A stretch of DNA of 46,709 nt from Lachnospiraceae bacterium (GTDB lineage Bacteria > Bacillota > Clostridia > Lachnospirales > Lachnospiraceae). This document shows positions 1-8,730 of the stretch, in pieces. Below the pieces are notes generated by a model that saw nothing but the letters and a program-made list of their open reading frames with translations, did no database searches and was not told the DNA's origin. Position numbers and translations under genes: made by a program. Where the stretch lies: assembly GCA_900770325.1 (NCBI GenBank), contig CAAGKE010000112.1, positions 1 through 46,709 on the forward strand. The letters are read 5' to 3'. Position 1 is the stretch's first letter, and every line of letters begins with the position of its first letter.

Positions 1-124
1 CTAATTATTCAATTCAGCTAGATGGTGCTACTACGTACCTCATCGAATGGTAAAAGCATGTGGAATAAAACAAATAAGCACTTAGAATTTGTAATTGCGT
101 TTTTGAGGAAAGAAGGGGAGAAGC

Positions 125-697
125 GTGGGACAGCCAAAAGGGAAGAAAAACCCGATTACGCCGCAGGAACTGGAGCTTTTCAAACGATCAGTACATATCG
201 GGGATAAGCTCAAATACCGGGAAAGAGTGTGTGATGAAATAGCCGGTGTATGCATGATTAAGTTTCGAAAAATGGAAGTTGTTGGGATATACCCACACAT
301 TGTTATTCTGCGCGGTAAGAATAAATATGGGATCACGATAGAGAGAAGCATGACCTGGCAGGAGGCTTGCATTATCAATTCGAACAGACCCCAGGAGCAT
401 TTGGATGAAGAGATCAGGAAAAGGGCAGAGTCAGATGCCAAAGGCTGTACAAAAGTAATTCTGGAATTATTTGATATGGGATTAACCAAAGTCGAAATCG
501 CAAAGCAGACAGGTTACAGCTACGATAAAGTCAAGGCCGTGACTGCCACGAGAGGAAAAAATTGTCTTAAAAAACTGGATTACGGAAAGATAATTAGCCT
601 CCGGAAGCAGGGATTTTCATACAGGGTAATTTCAGAAAAAACCGGAGCCAGTGAAAGCTCTGTCAGAAGAATATTGAAAAAGGAGAAAGTCAAATGA
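125..697 (+). CDS. Helix-turn-helix phage protein
   Basis: This 190-residue protein starts at GTG, preceded by a good AGGGGAG site. The C-terminal third holds two short helix-turn-helix-like stretches: one around GLTKVEIAKQTGYSYDKVKA and a second beginning KIISLRKQGFSYRVISEKTG. The second resembles the DNA-binding domain of resolvases, but there is no recombinase catalytic domain. The N-terminal part (about residues 25-85) is a small unrecognised domain. It overlaps the next gene by 4 bp, so it sits in the same operon as the DNA-modification genes. A role as a DNA-binding regulator is inferred. The first 124 bases of the window hold no supportable gene. Confidence 0.75.
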   Translation: MGQPKGKKNPITPQELELFKRSVHIGDKLKYRERVCDEIAGVCMIKFRKMEVVGIYPHIVILRGKNKYGITIERSMTWQEACIINSNRPQEHLDEEIRKRAESDAKGCTKVILELFDMGLTKVEIAKQTGYSYDKVKAVTATRGKNCLKKLDYGKIISLRKQGFSYRVISEKTGASESSVRRILKKEKVK

Positions 698-1131
698 TTG
701 CAGATAGCGGAAATAGAACAAAGTTTTCAACAGGTGCGGTTCGTGATTGTAAGGATGGCGTTGGCAGGATGGACTTGCTTCCGATGACAGCTATTATTGA
801 GCTTTCTAAGCACTGCGAGGAAGGCGCAAAGAAATATGGGGAGCACAATGTTGATAAGGGAATCCCTCAGCATAGTCTCTGCGATTCCGGAATGAGGCAT
901 CTGGTCAAATACATGAGAGGCGATACAGACGAAGATCATCTTCGGGCGGCTTGCTGGAACCTGATGTGGGCGCTTGAACAGAGGGAAAGACGTCCTGATA
1001 TGATAGATCTGTACGGGCATGAGAGTAAAGAGAAACGACATTGCAGCAACTGTATGAATGAATACGTTTGTAACTGGGAACCGGCAAAATATAGGGGATA
1101 TTGTAAAAATTGGAAGCCAGACAAGAGGTGA
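694..1131 (+). CDS. dATP/dGTP diphosphohydrolase-N-like protein
   Basis: This 145-residue protein has an N-terminal domain with the pattern RTKFSTGAVRD..GRMDLLP, then GAKKYG, and then RHLVKYMRGDTDEDHL.AACWN. That pattern fits the MazG/HisE-like phage family called dATP/dGTP diphosphohydrolase N-terminal domain. Some members hydrolyse dGTP in phages that replace A with 2-aminoadenine. No PurZ homologue is visible here, so a Z-genome cannot be claimed; a nucleotide-pool role is the cautious call. The C-terminus carries a cysteine cluster (CSNCMNEYVC...YC) that may bind metal. The start ATG overlaps the previous stop (ATGA) and is preceded by AAGGAG. Confidence 0.75.
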   Translation: MIADSGNRTKFSTGAVRDCKDGVGRMDLLPMTAIIELSKHCEEGAKKYGEHNVDKGIPQHSLCDSGMRHLVKYMRGDTDEDHLRAACWNLMWALEQRERRPDMIDLYGHESKEKRHCSNCMNEYVCNWEPAKYRGYCKNWKPDKR

Positions 1132-1135
1132 CATA

Positions 1136-1294
1136 ATGAGCAAGAGAAGAAACGGAACCAATCGCGCCGGAGCATTAACCGGGGGAAGTCGGTGGACAGG
1201 ATTTGCAAGACCTGTCAAAAGAAATTTCAATTTAGAGGAATATAACAGAAAAGTGAAAGATAAGTGCCGAGTAGTTTGCTCAGAAAGAGGATGA
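1136..1294 (+). CDS. Small basic hypothetical protein
   Basis: This 52-residue Arg/Lys-rich protein starts MSKRRNGTNRAG. The ATG is preceded by GAGGTGAC at proper spacing, so this start is preferred over an upstream in-frame ATG at 1058 that lies inside the previous gene. It ends 7 bp before the helicase-methyltransferase gene. No family is recognised. The high charge suggests nucleic-acid binding, which is inference only. Confidence 0.5.
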   Translation: MSKRRNGTNRAGALTGGSRWTGFARPVKRNFNLEEYNRKVKDKCRVVCSERG

Positions 1295-1301
1295 AATCCG
1301 T

Positions 1302-4300
1302 ATGGATTATTTAGATTTTTTGAAAACCAAAATAGAAATCGCGGTAGACAGCGGTTTTGTTGTAGATCAGGAAGAAATTAATCCAGCACTTAAACCACAC
1401 CAGAAAGATGCAGTAATTTGGGCGTTAAAGGGCGGACGCAGGGCCTTATTTGAAAACTTTGGAATGGGAAAAACCATACAGGAAATCGAATTTTGCTATC
1501 AGGCAGTGCGCCGGTTTAGTGGTAAAGCACTGATCGTATGCCCGTTAGGAGTTAAGCAGGAGTTCCAGAGGGATGCTGTGAAGCTTCTGGGATATAAAGA
1601 ACCGGTATATGTTCGGAATATGGATGAGGTCATGGAAGCGGAAGGAGATATCCTGATTACGAATTATGAGCGTGTCAGGGATGGAGATATCCAGCCGGAT
1701 TATTTTACTGCAACAAGTCTGGATGAAGCTTCCGTCTTACGGAGTTTTGGCAGCAAGACCTATCAGACGTTCCTGGATAAATTCAAGAGTGTGCCTTACA
1801 AACTGGTAGCCACGGCAACGCCATCTCCGAACAAATACAAGGAGCTGATCCATTATGCCGGATACCTGGAAATAATGGATACAGGACAGGCGTTGACACG
1901 GTTTTTTCAAAGGGATTCCACGAAAGCGAATAACCTGACGCTGTATCCAAATCAGGAGGACGAGTTTTGGCTGTGGGTAAGTAGCTGGGCGCTGTTTATC
2001 ACAAAACCTTCAGATGTCAATCCGAAGTATTCTGATGATGGGTATGTTCTTCCGCCACTGGATGTCAGATGGCATGAACTCCCTGTACATTATGGGGACG
2101 CAACAGATCGGGATGGGCAGTTTGAATTATTCAAAGAAGCTGCAGCAGGATTAAAAGAAGCAGCACAGGTGAAACGGGAGAGCATTGATTCCAGAGTGCA
2201 GAAGATGAAAGAGATTGTGGATTCTGATCCGGATGCACATTTTATCCTCTGGCATGATCTGGAAGATGAAAGAAAAGCCATTAAGGCTGCGATACCTGAA
2301 ACGGTGGATATTTACGGGTCTCAGGATTATGAAATCCGAGAAAAGCGAGTGATTGATTTCTCAGAAGGAAAAACGAGGCTGTTTGCTACCAAGAAGGAGC
2401 TTTCCGGATCCGGGTGCAACTTCCAGAGATGCTGCCACAGAGAAATTTTCCTTGGAATTGATTATGAGTTTAATGACTTCATCCAGGCAATTCACCGGTG
2501 CTATAGATTCCTCCAGACCGAACCTGTAATTATTGACATTATCTATATGGAAAATGAGCGGCAGATTAAAGATGCATTACTGGAAAAGTGGAAAAATCAC
2601 GATCATATGGTACAGAAGATGGTCGAGATTGTTAAGAAGTACGGCCTTTCAGGAGTCGGGAAAGAAAAACGCCTGGAGCGGAAGATGGGAGTTGAAACAG
2701 TGCGAGTAAAGGGAAAGAAATACACGGCCGTACATGATGACTGTGTGGAAGAAACCAAAAGAATGGAGACTGACAGTGTTGATCTGATTCATACGTCAAT
2801 CCCGTTTGGAAACCATTATGAGTACAGCGCAAATTACAATGATTTTGGACACAACCAGAATACAGAGAGATTCTTTGAACAGATGGATTTTCTTACACCA
2901 GAACTCCTGCGCGTGCTTAAGCCAGGCAGAGTAGCAGCCATACATGTGAAGGACAGAGTGCTTTTTGGGAATACAACGGGAACTGGAATGCCAACAATAG
3001 AACCGTTCCATGCGTTATGCATTGAGCATTATATGAAACATGGTTTTCAGTATTTTGGCATGATAACGGTTGTGACAGACGTTGTGAGGGAGAACAACCA
3101 GACATACCGGCTGGGATGGACAGAACAGTGCAAGGACGGCTCAAAGATGGGTGTTGGGTGTCCGGAATACATACTTCTGTTTCGAAAATTGCCGACAGAC
3201 CGGTCAACGGCTTATGCGGATGATCCGGTGAAAAAGAGCAAGGATGAATATACCCGCGCTCAGTGGCAGATTGATGCTCATGCATATTGGCGCAGCTCAG
3301 GAGATCGGCTTGTGAGGAAAGAAGAACTTGAACAATGCTCAGTTGATAATTTACAAGCGGTTTACCGTGCATACAGCAAGGATCATGTGTACAGCTATGA
3401 AGATCATGTATCTTTGGCAAAGCATCTGGATAAAAACGGAAAGCTCCCGGCCACGTTTATGGTGGTAGCACCCGGAAGCTGGACTTGGGAAGTGTGGGAC
3501 GATATAAACCGAATGAAAACGCTCAATACAACCCAGAGCAGAAGGAGGGCGCAGCTCCATGTATGCCTTGCAGAAGGAACGTTGGTCCTGACAAAGGAAG
3601 GTTATAAACCAATCGAAAAAGTACAGGTAGGAGATTTGGTTCTGACCCATAAAGGAAACTGGAAGCCGGTTATAGCAAAGTCATGCACCGGGACAAAGGA
3701 AACTATACAGACAAAAGCGCAGGGAGTGGCAAGGCTTATAACTACACCAGAACATAAATTATGGGCAAAGAAGACGGATTACGCCAGACCAAAATATGGG
3801 CTAAATAAAGCAACCGCAGAATGGGTTGAAGCTAAAAATCTCCCTGGAGGATACTGCAACCTTAAACTTCCGAATGTGGAAGAGAGCCTACTTAATGAGC
3901 AAGAATGGTGGATTATAGGGAGATATCTTGCAGATGGTCATAAGGGAACGCGAGGAGACTTCTTTATCAGCGTCGGAAAGAGTAAAGTAGCAGAATTTGA
4001 GCAAAAGGCTGCTGGAAAATATGGTGCATGCGGGGAACGTGACGCGCTCCAGTACAGGCTAATTAACCTTAGTGAACCGCTTAAAAATATGCTTCGAAAA
4101 TGCGGACGCGGAGCGGAAAACAAACAGGTTCCTGTTGAAGGATTATGTCTTAACCGGGAATTGTCAGAAGCGTTATTAAGTGGATATTTATCAGGTGACG
4201 GAAACATAACCGGTAATTGCACATCGGCCACATCTGTATCGAGGGCTTTACTTTTGGGAATGGCAATGGTGGCTCAAAGGGCAAAAAATGTTATAGCATC

Positions 4301-4784
4301 TGTATATGCTGGAAGAGAAGAACGGGACAGCGAAATTCTTGGAAGGAAGGTGCATTGCCAGCAGGAGTGGGTAATGTCATGGAGAGATTCAGTACATCAC
4401 CACGAGGGTGAAATTATGGAAGATGGCGCATGGAAAAAAGTTAAGCAGTATGAAAAAATGGGCGTTCGCGAAGTGTGGAGCATACAAGTAGCGGATGATG
4501 CCAGCTATACCGCGGAGGGATGTATTGTAAAGAATTGTCCTCTTCAGCTAGATATCGTACAGAGAATTATCAACAGATACAGCAACGGAGGAGATCTTGT
4601 CTATGATCCGTTTGGAGGTCTTATGACGGTGCCTTACATGGCTGTAAAGATGGGGCGCAGGGGGTATGGATGTGAACTAAACCCGGATTATTTCCGGGAT
4701 GGCGTGGGGTATCTGCAGGCGGCAGAAGATGAGATTGAAGCGCCTACATTATTCGATTACATGCCGGATGTGATTGGATTATAA
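1302..4784 (+). CDS. SNF2-like helicase / DNA methyltransferase fusion with intein
   Basis: This 1160-residue precursor has three parts. Residues 30-450 form a superfamily-2 helicase: Walker A FGMGKT near residue 54, motif II DEAS near 141, motif III TATPSPN near 171, and a C-lobe ending in the motif VI-like IQAIHRCYRF. From about residue 465 there is an amino-DNA methyltransferase with the motif IV-like TSIPFGN near 497 and the SAM-binding DPFGG near 1101. Residues 755-1078 are an intein inserted at the conserved HxCP motif just before DPFGG. Removing it leaves an 836-residue enzyme with HVCPLQL restored. Helicase-methylase fusions are common in Clostridia phages and are thought to protect phage DNA; target specificity cannot be read. 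The ATG is preceded by AGAGGATG. Confidence 0.88.
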   Translation: MDYLDFLKTKIEIAVDSGFVVDQEEINPALKPHQKDAVIWALKGGRRALFENFGMGKTIQEIEFCYQAVRRFSGKALIVCPLGVKQEFQRDAVKLLGYKEPVYVRNMDEVMEAEGDILITNYERVRDGDIQPDYFTATSLDEASVLRSFGSKTYQTFLDKFKSVPYKLVATATPSPNKYKELIHYAGYLEIMDTGQALTRFFQRDSTKANNLTLYPNQEDEFWLWVSSWALFITKPSDVNPKYSDDGYVLPPLDVRWHELPVHYGDATDRDGQFELFKEAAAGLKEAAQVKRESIDSRVQKMKEIVDSDPDAHFILWHDLEDERKAIKAAIPETVDIYGSQDYEIREKRVIDFSEGKTRLFATKKELSGSGCNFQRCCHREIFLGIDYEFNDFIQAIHRCYRFLQTEPVIIDIIYMENERQIKDALLEKWKNHDHMVQKMVEIVKKYGLSGVGKEKRLERKMGVETVRVKGKKYTAVHDDCVEETKRMETDSVDLIHTSIPFGNHYEYSANYNDFGHNQNTERFFEQMDFLTPELLRVLKPGRVAAIHVKDRVLFGNTTGTGMPTIEPFHALCIEHYMKHGFQYFGMITVVTDVVRENNQTYRLGWTEQCKDGSKMGVGCPEYILLFRKLPTDRSTAYADDPVKKSKDEYTRAQWQIDAHAYWRSSGDRLVRKEELEQCSVDNLQAVYRAYSKDHVYSYEDHVSLAKHLDKNGKLPATFMVVAPGSWTWEVWDDINRMKTLNTTQSRRRAQLHVCLAEGTLVLTKEGYKPIEKVQVGDLVLTHKGNWKPVIAKSCTGTKETIQTKAQGVARLITTPEHKLWAKKTDYARPKYGLNKATAEWVEAKNLPGGYCNLKLPNVEESLLNEQEWWIIGRYLADGHKGTRGDFFISVGKSKVAEFEQKAAGKYGACGERDALQYRLINLSEPLKNMLRKCGRGAENKQVPVEGLCLNRELSEALLSGYLSGDGNITGNCTSATSVSRALLLGMAMVAQRAKNVIASVYAGREERDSEILGRKVHCQQEWVMSWRDSVHHHEGEIMEDGAWKKVKQYEKMGVREVWSIQVADDASYTAEGCIVKNCPLQLDIVQRIINRYSNGGDLVYDPFGGLMTVPYMAVKMGRRGYGCELNPDYFRDGVGYLQAAEDEIEAPTLFDYMPDVIGL
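3564..4535 (+). other. Intein with LAGLIDADG endonuclease
   Basis: This is a 324-residue in-frame protein intron inside the methyltransferase. Block A starts with Cys1 (CLAEGTLVLTKEGY). Block B is TTPEHKLW, with His near intein residue 64. Two LAGLIDADG helices are IIGRYLADGH (about 117-126) and LLSGYLSGDG (about 204-213); both keep the acidic residue, so the homing endonuclease looks intact. Block F is VWSIQVADDASYTAEG, and the terminal Asn precedes a Cys+1 extein residue. The penultimate residue is Lys instead of the usual His (IVKN-C). Boundaries were set by the Cys1 and Asn-Cys junctions and by restoration of the methylase motif. Confidence 0.88.
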
Positions 4785-4801
4785 AGCAATATACATAAAA
4801 A

Positions 4802-4863
4802 ACAGAAAGGAGACCGGAGCCGCTGGCCAGCGTAAAGGATATCCTGGCTCCTTTCGAAACATT
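4802..4863 (+). promoter_or_regulatory. Structured leader between ribosome site and start codon
   Basis: A strong ribosome site (AAAGGAG, 4806-4812) has no start codon at normal distance. It is followed by a compact fold: GGAGCC (4816-4821) pairs with GGCTCC (4846-4851), enclosing two perfect palindromes, GCTGGCCAGC (4822-4831) and AGGATATCCT (4836-4845). The ATG follows at 4864. Folding would bring the ribosome site nearer the start. The alternative is a TTG start at 4774, which has no ribosome site. Confidence 0.4.
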
Positions 4864-6033
4864 ATGGAACAATTGAGTTTTATCGATGCCGAGGAGATGG
4901 AAGTATCGGAAATCACGGAACGGACAGAAGCGGAACAGAAAGAATTTGAGGAGTGGAGGCAGAAAAAGAAGGAAGCAAAAGCGAGATTTACAGCAATGCA
5001 GAATCTACCTTATGAGGTCAAAGTAAAACGAGCAGAACTCAGAGCGATTGAGTTTGTGGAGCAGATGGACGCACGGGGATGCAATGCTCATGTGAGCGTT
5101 GGAGGATTGGATAGCATTACACTGCTTTTCTTCCTACGGCATATTGGGATTGACGTACCTGCAATATCGGTATCCGGAGTAGAGGATAAGAGCATTCAGC
5201 GTATTCATAAATTAATTGGCGTTGAGACTTTGAAATCCTACAAAACCAAAGTGGAAGTGCTGAATGAGGTAGGATTCCCAGTGATCAGCAAGAAGATTGC
5301 AGGGCGGATTGACCTATTGCAACATCCGACTCCGGATAATCAGACTGTTAGGCATGCGATTATCACAGGAGAATGCGGAGCGCAGGGACACTTCGCGAAG
5401 AACAGCCGTATGCAACTTCCGAAACGGTGGCTGGAGCTGTTTGGTGGTCCAGAAAATGAAAATGAAGGCGTGAACTATCAGACGGCACCTTTTCTGGTAT
5501 CAAATAAGTGCTGCTATTACCTGAAGGAGAAACCGTGTGATGACTGGGCAAAGGAGCATAACAGCTGGCCGTTTCTCGGAATGATGGCATCGGAAGGCGG
5601 ACAGCGGGAAGAAGCGCTGGTAGACCATGGATGCAATTATTACGGAAAGACAGTTATGAGATCAGCGCCGTTTGCTCCGTTTCTCAGACAGGATATTTTG
5701 CAGTTGGCCCTTGATCTGGATGTTCCGGTTCCGGAAATATACGGAGAAATCAGGAGAAAGCCGGATGGAACACTGTATACAACAAAGGCTCAGCGAACCG
5801 GATGCAGCATGTGCGGATTTGGGATACATATGGAACCGCGGCCACATCGGTTTGATCGGTTGCGGGAAATGAACCCTAAAGAATGGGAATTTTGGATGTA
5901 CCGTTGTTGCACAGACAAGGCAACGGGTGAGAAGTTTGGATGGGGCCGTGTGTTGGATTATATCGGAGTAGCATGGGAGGATTATCCGGTAACACAAATG
6001 AGCCTGTTTGATCTGATGGAGGCGAAGCCATGA
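4864..6033 (+). CDS. PAPS reductase-like PP-loop protein
   Basis: This is an adenine-nucleotide alpha-hydrolase fold protein of about 389 residues. The PP-loop reads VSVGGLDSITLL, a variant of the usual SGGxDS with Val in place of the first Ser. A cysteine set follows: NKCCYYLK, then CSMCGFG, then CC near the C-terminus, as in phage PAPS-reductase-family proteins and the DndC/sulfurtransferase relatives. The family activates sulfate or transfers sulfur. In a phage modification island, nucleic-acid modification is plausible but unproven. ATG 4864 is chosen; a TTG at 4774 would add 30 residues and overlap the methylase. It overlaps the next gene by 4 bp. Confidence 0.8.
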   Translation: MEQLSFIDAEEMEVSEITERTEAEQKEFEEWRQKKKEAKARFTAMQNLPYEVKVKRAELRAIEFVEQMDARGCNAHVSVGGLDSITLLFFLRHIGIDVPAISVSGVEDKSIQRIHKLIGVETLKSYKTKVEVLNEVGFPVISKKIAGRIDLLQHPTPDNQTVRHAIITGECGAQGHFAKNSRMQLPKRWLELFGGPENENEGVNYQTAPFLVSNKCCYYLKEKPCDDWAKEHNSWPFLGMMASEGGQREEALVDHGCNYYGKTVMRSAPFAPFLRQDILQLALDLDVPVPEIYGEIRRKPDGTLYTTKAQRTGCSMCGFGIHMEPRPHRFDRLREMNPKEWEFWMYRCCTDKATGEKFGWGRVLDYIGVAWEDYPVTQMSLFDLMEAKP

Positions 6034-7529
6034 TTAACGGAGAACTGATAGTTGATAACTTTGCCGGTGGCGGGGGAGCAAGCACCGGTATAGAGATTGC
6101 CACAGGTAAGAGCGTGGATATCGCCATAAATCATGATCCCATGGCGATTGCCCAGCACAAGGCCAATCACCCAAGCACCAAGCATTACTGCGAGTCTGTG
6201 TGGGATGTAAAACCAAAAGAGGTGTGCAAAGGTCATCCGGTGGCGCTGGCGTGGTTCTCGCCGGACTGCAAGCATTTTTCTAAGGCTAAGGGAGGAAAAC
6301 CTAAGGACAAGAATATTCGCGGCCTCGCGTGGGTAGCGCTCCGCTGGGCGGCGATTGTCCGACCGAGGGTGATTATGCTGGAGAATGTAGAGGAATTCAA
6401 GGACTGGGGGCCGCTAAACCGCGGGCACCGTCCGATTAAGGCAAAGAAAGGTGTGACATTCCGGAAGTTTGTCAGTCAACTGGAAGATCTGGGATATGTT
6501 GTGGAGCACAGGGAACTGGTTGCAGCTGATTACGGAGCGCCAACTACCAGAAAGCGGTTCTTCCTGATTGCCAGATGCGACGGCAAGCCGATTGTCTGGC
6601 CAGAGCCGACACATGGCCCGCGTGAATCGGATAAGGTCAAATCAGGTATCCTGAAACCTTATGTCGGAGCATATACGCAGATTGATTTCAGCCTTCCGTG
6701 TCCCAGCATTTTTGACAGCAAAGAGGAGATCAAGCAGAAGTACGGAATTAAGGCACAGAGACCTCTTGCAGAAAAAACCATGCAGAGGATTGCCAGAGGG
6801 CTAAAAAAGTTCGTGATGTATAATCCGGAGCCGTTTATTGTGACAGTAAATCACGGAGGAGAGCGAGCACCAAGAGACGTCAAAGATCCGATGCCGACTA
6901 TCACTGGAAAGCATGGCTTTGGAATAATTGTTCCCACACTGATACAGTACCATTCAGAGACTGTTAGCGGTGAAGTTCGTGGGCAGAAACTGGACGAGCC
7001 TATAATGACGGTGGACGGAAGCAACCGATATGGACTAACAATCGCATATCTGGTGCAATTTAATAATCATTGTGACGGTCGTGATATGAGGGACCCCATA
7101 CCGACAATAACCGCAGGAGATGGGCATTTTGGAGAGGTCAGGGCTTTTTGTGTTAAATATTACGGACAGGGCACCGGGCAGGATATTAAAGACCCTCTGG
7201 ACACGATCACAGCCAATGACCGGTTCGGGCTTGTGACGGTTAATAGCATTGATTACGCCATCGTAGATATCGGTCTGCGGATGTTGGAGCCGAAAGAGTT
7301 GTATGGTTGTCAGGGATTCCCTGAAGATTACATAATTGACCGGGACTACACCGGGAAGCCTTATCCGAGGTCAGAGCAGGTGAAGCGCTGCGGTAATGCT
7401 GTCTGCCCACCGATACCGGCGGCACTGGTAAAAGCAAATCTACCAGAGATCTGTAAAGCTCACAGAATGCCCATATGCAGACCGGACAGAGTGATGCAAG
7501 AGGATTCTGGGCAAATAAGGTTTGCATAG
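6030..7529 (+). CDS. C5-cytosine DNA methyltransferase with repeated TRD
   Basis: This 499-residue enzyme transfers methyl to cytosine C5. Motif I is DNFAGGGGASTG (residues 9-20). Motif IV is FSPDCKHFS with catalytic Cys80, and motif VI is ENVEE (118-122). Motif VIII is DYGAPTTRKRFF, and motif X is RCGNAVCPPIPAALV near the C-terminus. The target-recognition region, about residues 270-400, is built of four diverged repeats of the form D.KDPxPTIT...FG. The ATG follows GGAGG and overlaps the previous stop. With the upstream helicase-methylase it probably shields the phage genome from host restriction. Confidence 0.93.
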   Translation: MINGELIVDNFAGGGGASTGIEIATGKSVDIAINHDPMAIAQHKANHPSTKHYCESVWDVKPKEVCKGHPVALAWFSPDCKHFSKAKGGKPKDKNIRGLAWVALRWAAIVRPRVIMLENVEEFKDWGPLNRGHRPIKAKKGVTFRKFVSQLEDLGYVVEHRELVAADYGAPTTRKRFFLIARCDGKPIVWPEPTHGPRESDKVKSGILKPYVGAYTQIDFSLPCPSIFDSKEEIKQKYGIKAQRPLAEKTMQRIARGLKKFVMYNPEPFIVTVNHGGERAPRDVKDPMPTITGKHGFGIIVPTLIQYHSETVSGEVRGQKLDEPIMTVDGSNRYGLTIAYLVQFNNHCDGRDMRDPIPTITAGDGHFGEVRAFCVKYYGQGTGQDIKDPLDTITANDRFGLVTVNSIDYAIVDIGLRMLEPKELYGCQGFPEDYIIDRDYTGKPYPRSEQVKRCGNAVCPPIPAALVKANLPEICKAHRMPICRPDRVMQEDSGQIRFA

Positions 7530-7539
7530 GAGGATATAA

Positions 7540-8523
7540 ATGATTATTGGACTTCATGACGCAGAAAAGGAGCATTTTAAGAGCAAAAATTTCCCGAATT
7601 TGGCCCTTATGAAAATATCTGCTTGGCATAAAGCTCAGGGAGATACTGTTGAGTGGTGGAATCCGTTGTACCGTTATGATCGGGTGTACAGCAGCAAGGT
7701 ATTCGATTTTACGCCAGTTGACCCTTATCTGCCGGAAGATGCAATAAGGGGAGGCACAGGATACAGTGATCTGCCAATGAACCGAGAACTACCACCAGAG
7801 ATCGATGAAATGTACCCGGATTATTCTATTTATCCTGATTGCGATTATGCCATTGGATATCTGACACGTGGATGCCCAAATCATTGTAGATGGTGCGTAG
7901 TGCCGAAAAAAGAGGGCACGATAAGACCATATCGGAGCTGGAAGGATGTTGTAAGGCATGACACGGACAAGTTGGTGTTGATGGATAATAACATACTGGC
8001 TTGTGAATACGGAATTGAGCAGCTGGAGAGCTTGATCGGGAGCGGACATCGCATTGATCTCAATCAAGGGATGGATGCAAGGTTGGTAGATGACAGGATA
8101 GCATTTATTCTGTCGCAGCTCCAGTGGATCCGGTTTATCAGGTTCTCCTGCGATCAGAAATCTCAGATTGAGCCAATCAGACGCACGATAGAGTTTCTGG
8201 ATAAATATGGTGTTCGTCCGTATCGAATTTTTATATACCTTCTGGTGACGACTGATATCCAGGACGCTTCAGACCGTGTGGAATCGCTGAAAATGTATAG
8301 AGGGATAAATCTGTACGCGCAGGCAGAGCGAAATGAACGTATGGGAATTATGCCGAATGAAATGCAATTAGAGTTCCAGCAGCGTTATATGTACGGAGGA
8401 TGTTACCGGACAGAAACATGGAGGGAATATTGTCAGAGAAAAAGAATTGGGAGAACTAAGAATGAATGTTTGAAGGAGACGGAAGATTATGAAGGTAAAA
8501 ATCGAACCCAGAAACAAGACTGA
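7540..8523 (+). CDS. Radical SAM family protein
   Basis: This 327-residue protein carries the iron-sulfur motif CPNHCRWC (Cys112, Cys116, Cys119; CxxxCxxC). Downstream it has a TIM-barrel-like pattern (LVLMDNNILA, IDLNQGMDARLVDD, IRFIRFSCD). The N-terminal 105 residues read like a B12-binding-like or Rossmann start (MIIGLHDAEKEHF). Radical SAM enzymes start 5'-deoxyadenosyl radical chemistry; the substrate here is unknown. Phage copies are often conserved next to DNA-modification genes. The ribosome site is AGGAGGATATAA. The 3' end overlaps the next small gene by 35 bp. Confidence 0.87.
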   Translation: MIIGLHDAEKEHFKSKNFPNLALMKISAWHKAQGDTVEWWNPLYRYDRVYSSKVFDFTPVDPYLPEDAIRGGTGYSDLPMNRELPPEIDEMYPDYSIYPDCDYAIGYLTRGCPNHCRWCVVPKKEGTIRPYRSWKDVVRHDTDKLVLMDNNILACEYGIEQLESLIGSGHRIDLNQGMDARLVDDRIAFILSQLQWIRFIRFSCDQKSQIEPIRRTIEFLDKYGVRPYRIFIYLLVTTDIQDASDRVESLKMYRGINLYAQAERNERMGIMPNEMQLEFQQRYMYGGCYRTETWREYCQRKRIGRTKNECLKETEDYEGKNRTQKQD

Positions 8524-8713
8524 TGTGGGAGGTATTCTCTGCATGCCGCTGAAGCAGAACATCCCGAATCCAAAGGATAAATCATGGAAGCTTACAACTT
8601 GCCGGGGGTGTGGAAGTGAATGCTGGGACAGGCCTATTCCAGATGGGTATTCCCGGAGTAGCTTCGGCGGGAAACTGTGTACAGAATGTGCGGTCAGGAA
8701 AATGTGTCAGTAA
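8489..8713 (+). CDS. Small zinc-ribbon-like protein
   Basis: This 74-residue protein has paired cysteines CRGCGSEC and LCTECAVRKMC, consistent with one zinc-binding knuckle. The ATG lies 35 bp inside the radical SAM gene and is preceded by AAGGAGACGG. The function is unknown; the overlap suggests translational coupling. Confidence 0.65.
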   Translation: MKVKIEPRNKTDVGGILCMPLKQNIPNPKDKSWKLTTCRGCGSECWDRPIPDGYSRSSFGGKLCTECAVRKMCQ

Positions 8714-8730
8714 AGATTAGAGGATCAGAT

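Noticed and set aside
22..207. 61-codon frame at the left edge
   Set aside because: It overlaps the better supported GTG gene at 125 and has no ribosome site or recognisable product.
694..1131. Evidence for a 2-aminoadenine (Z) genome
   Set aside because: Only the diphosphohydrolase-like domain is present. No PurZ, DatZ or matching polymerase is visible.
2917..3420. 167-codon minus-strand frame opposite the methyltransferase
   Set aside because: It lies opposite conserved methylase motifs and lacks start signals.
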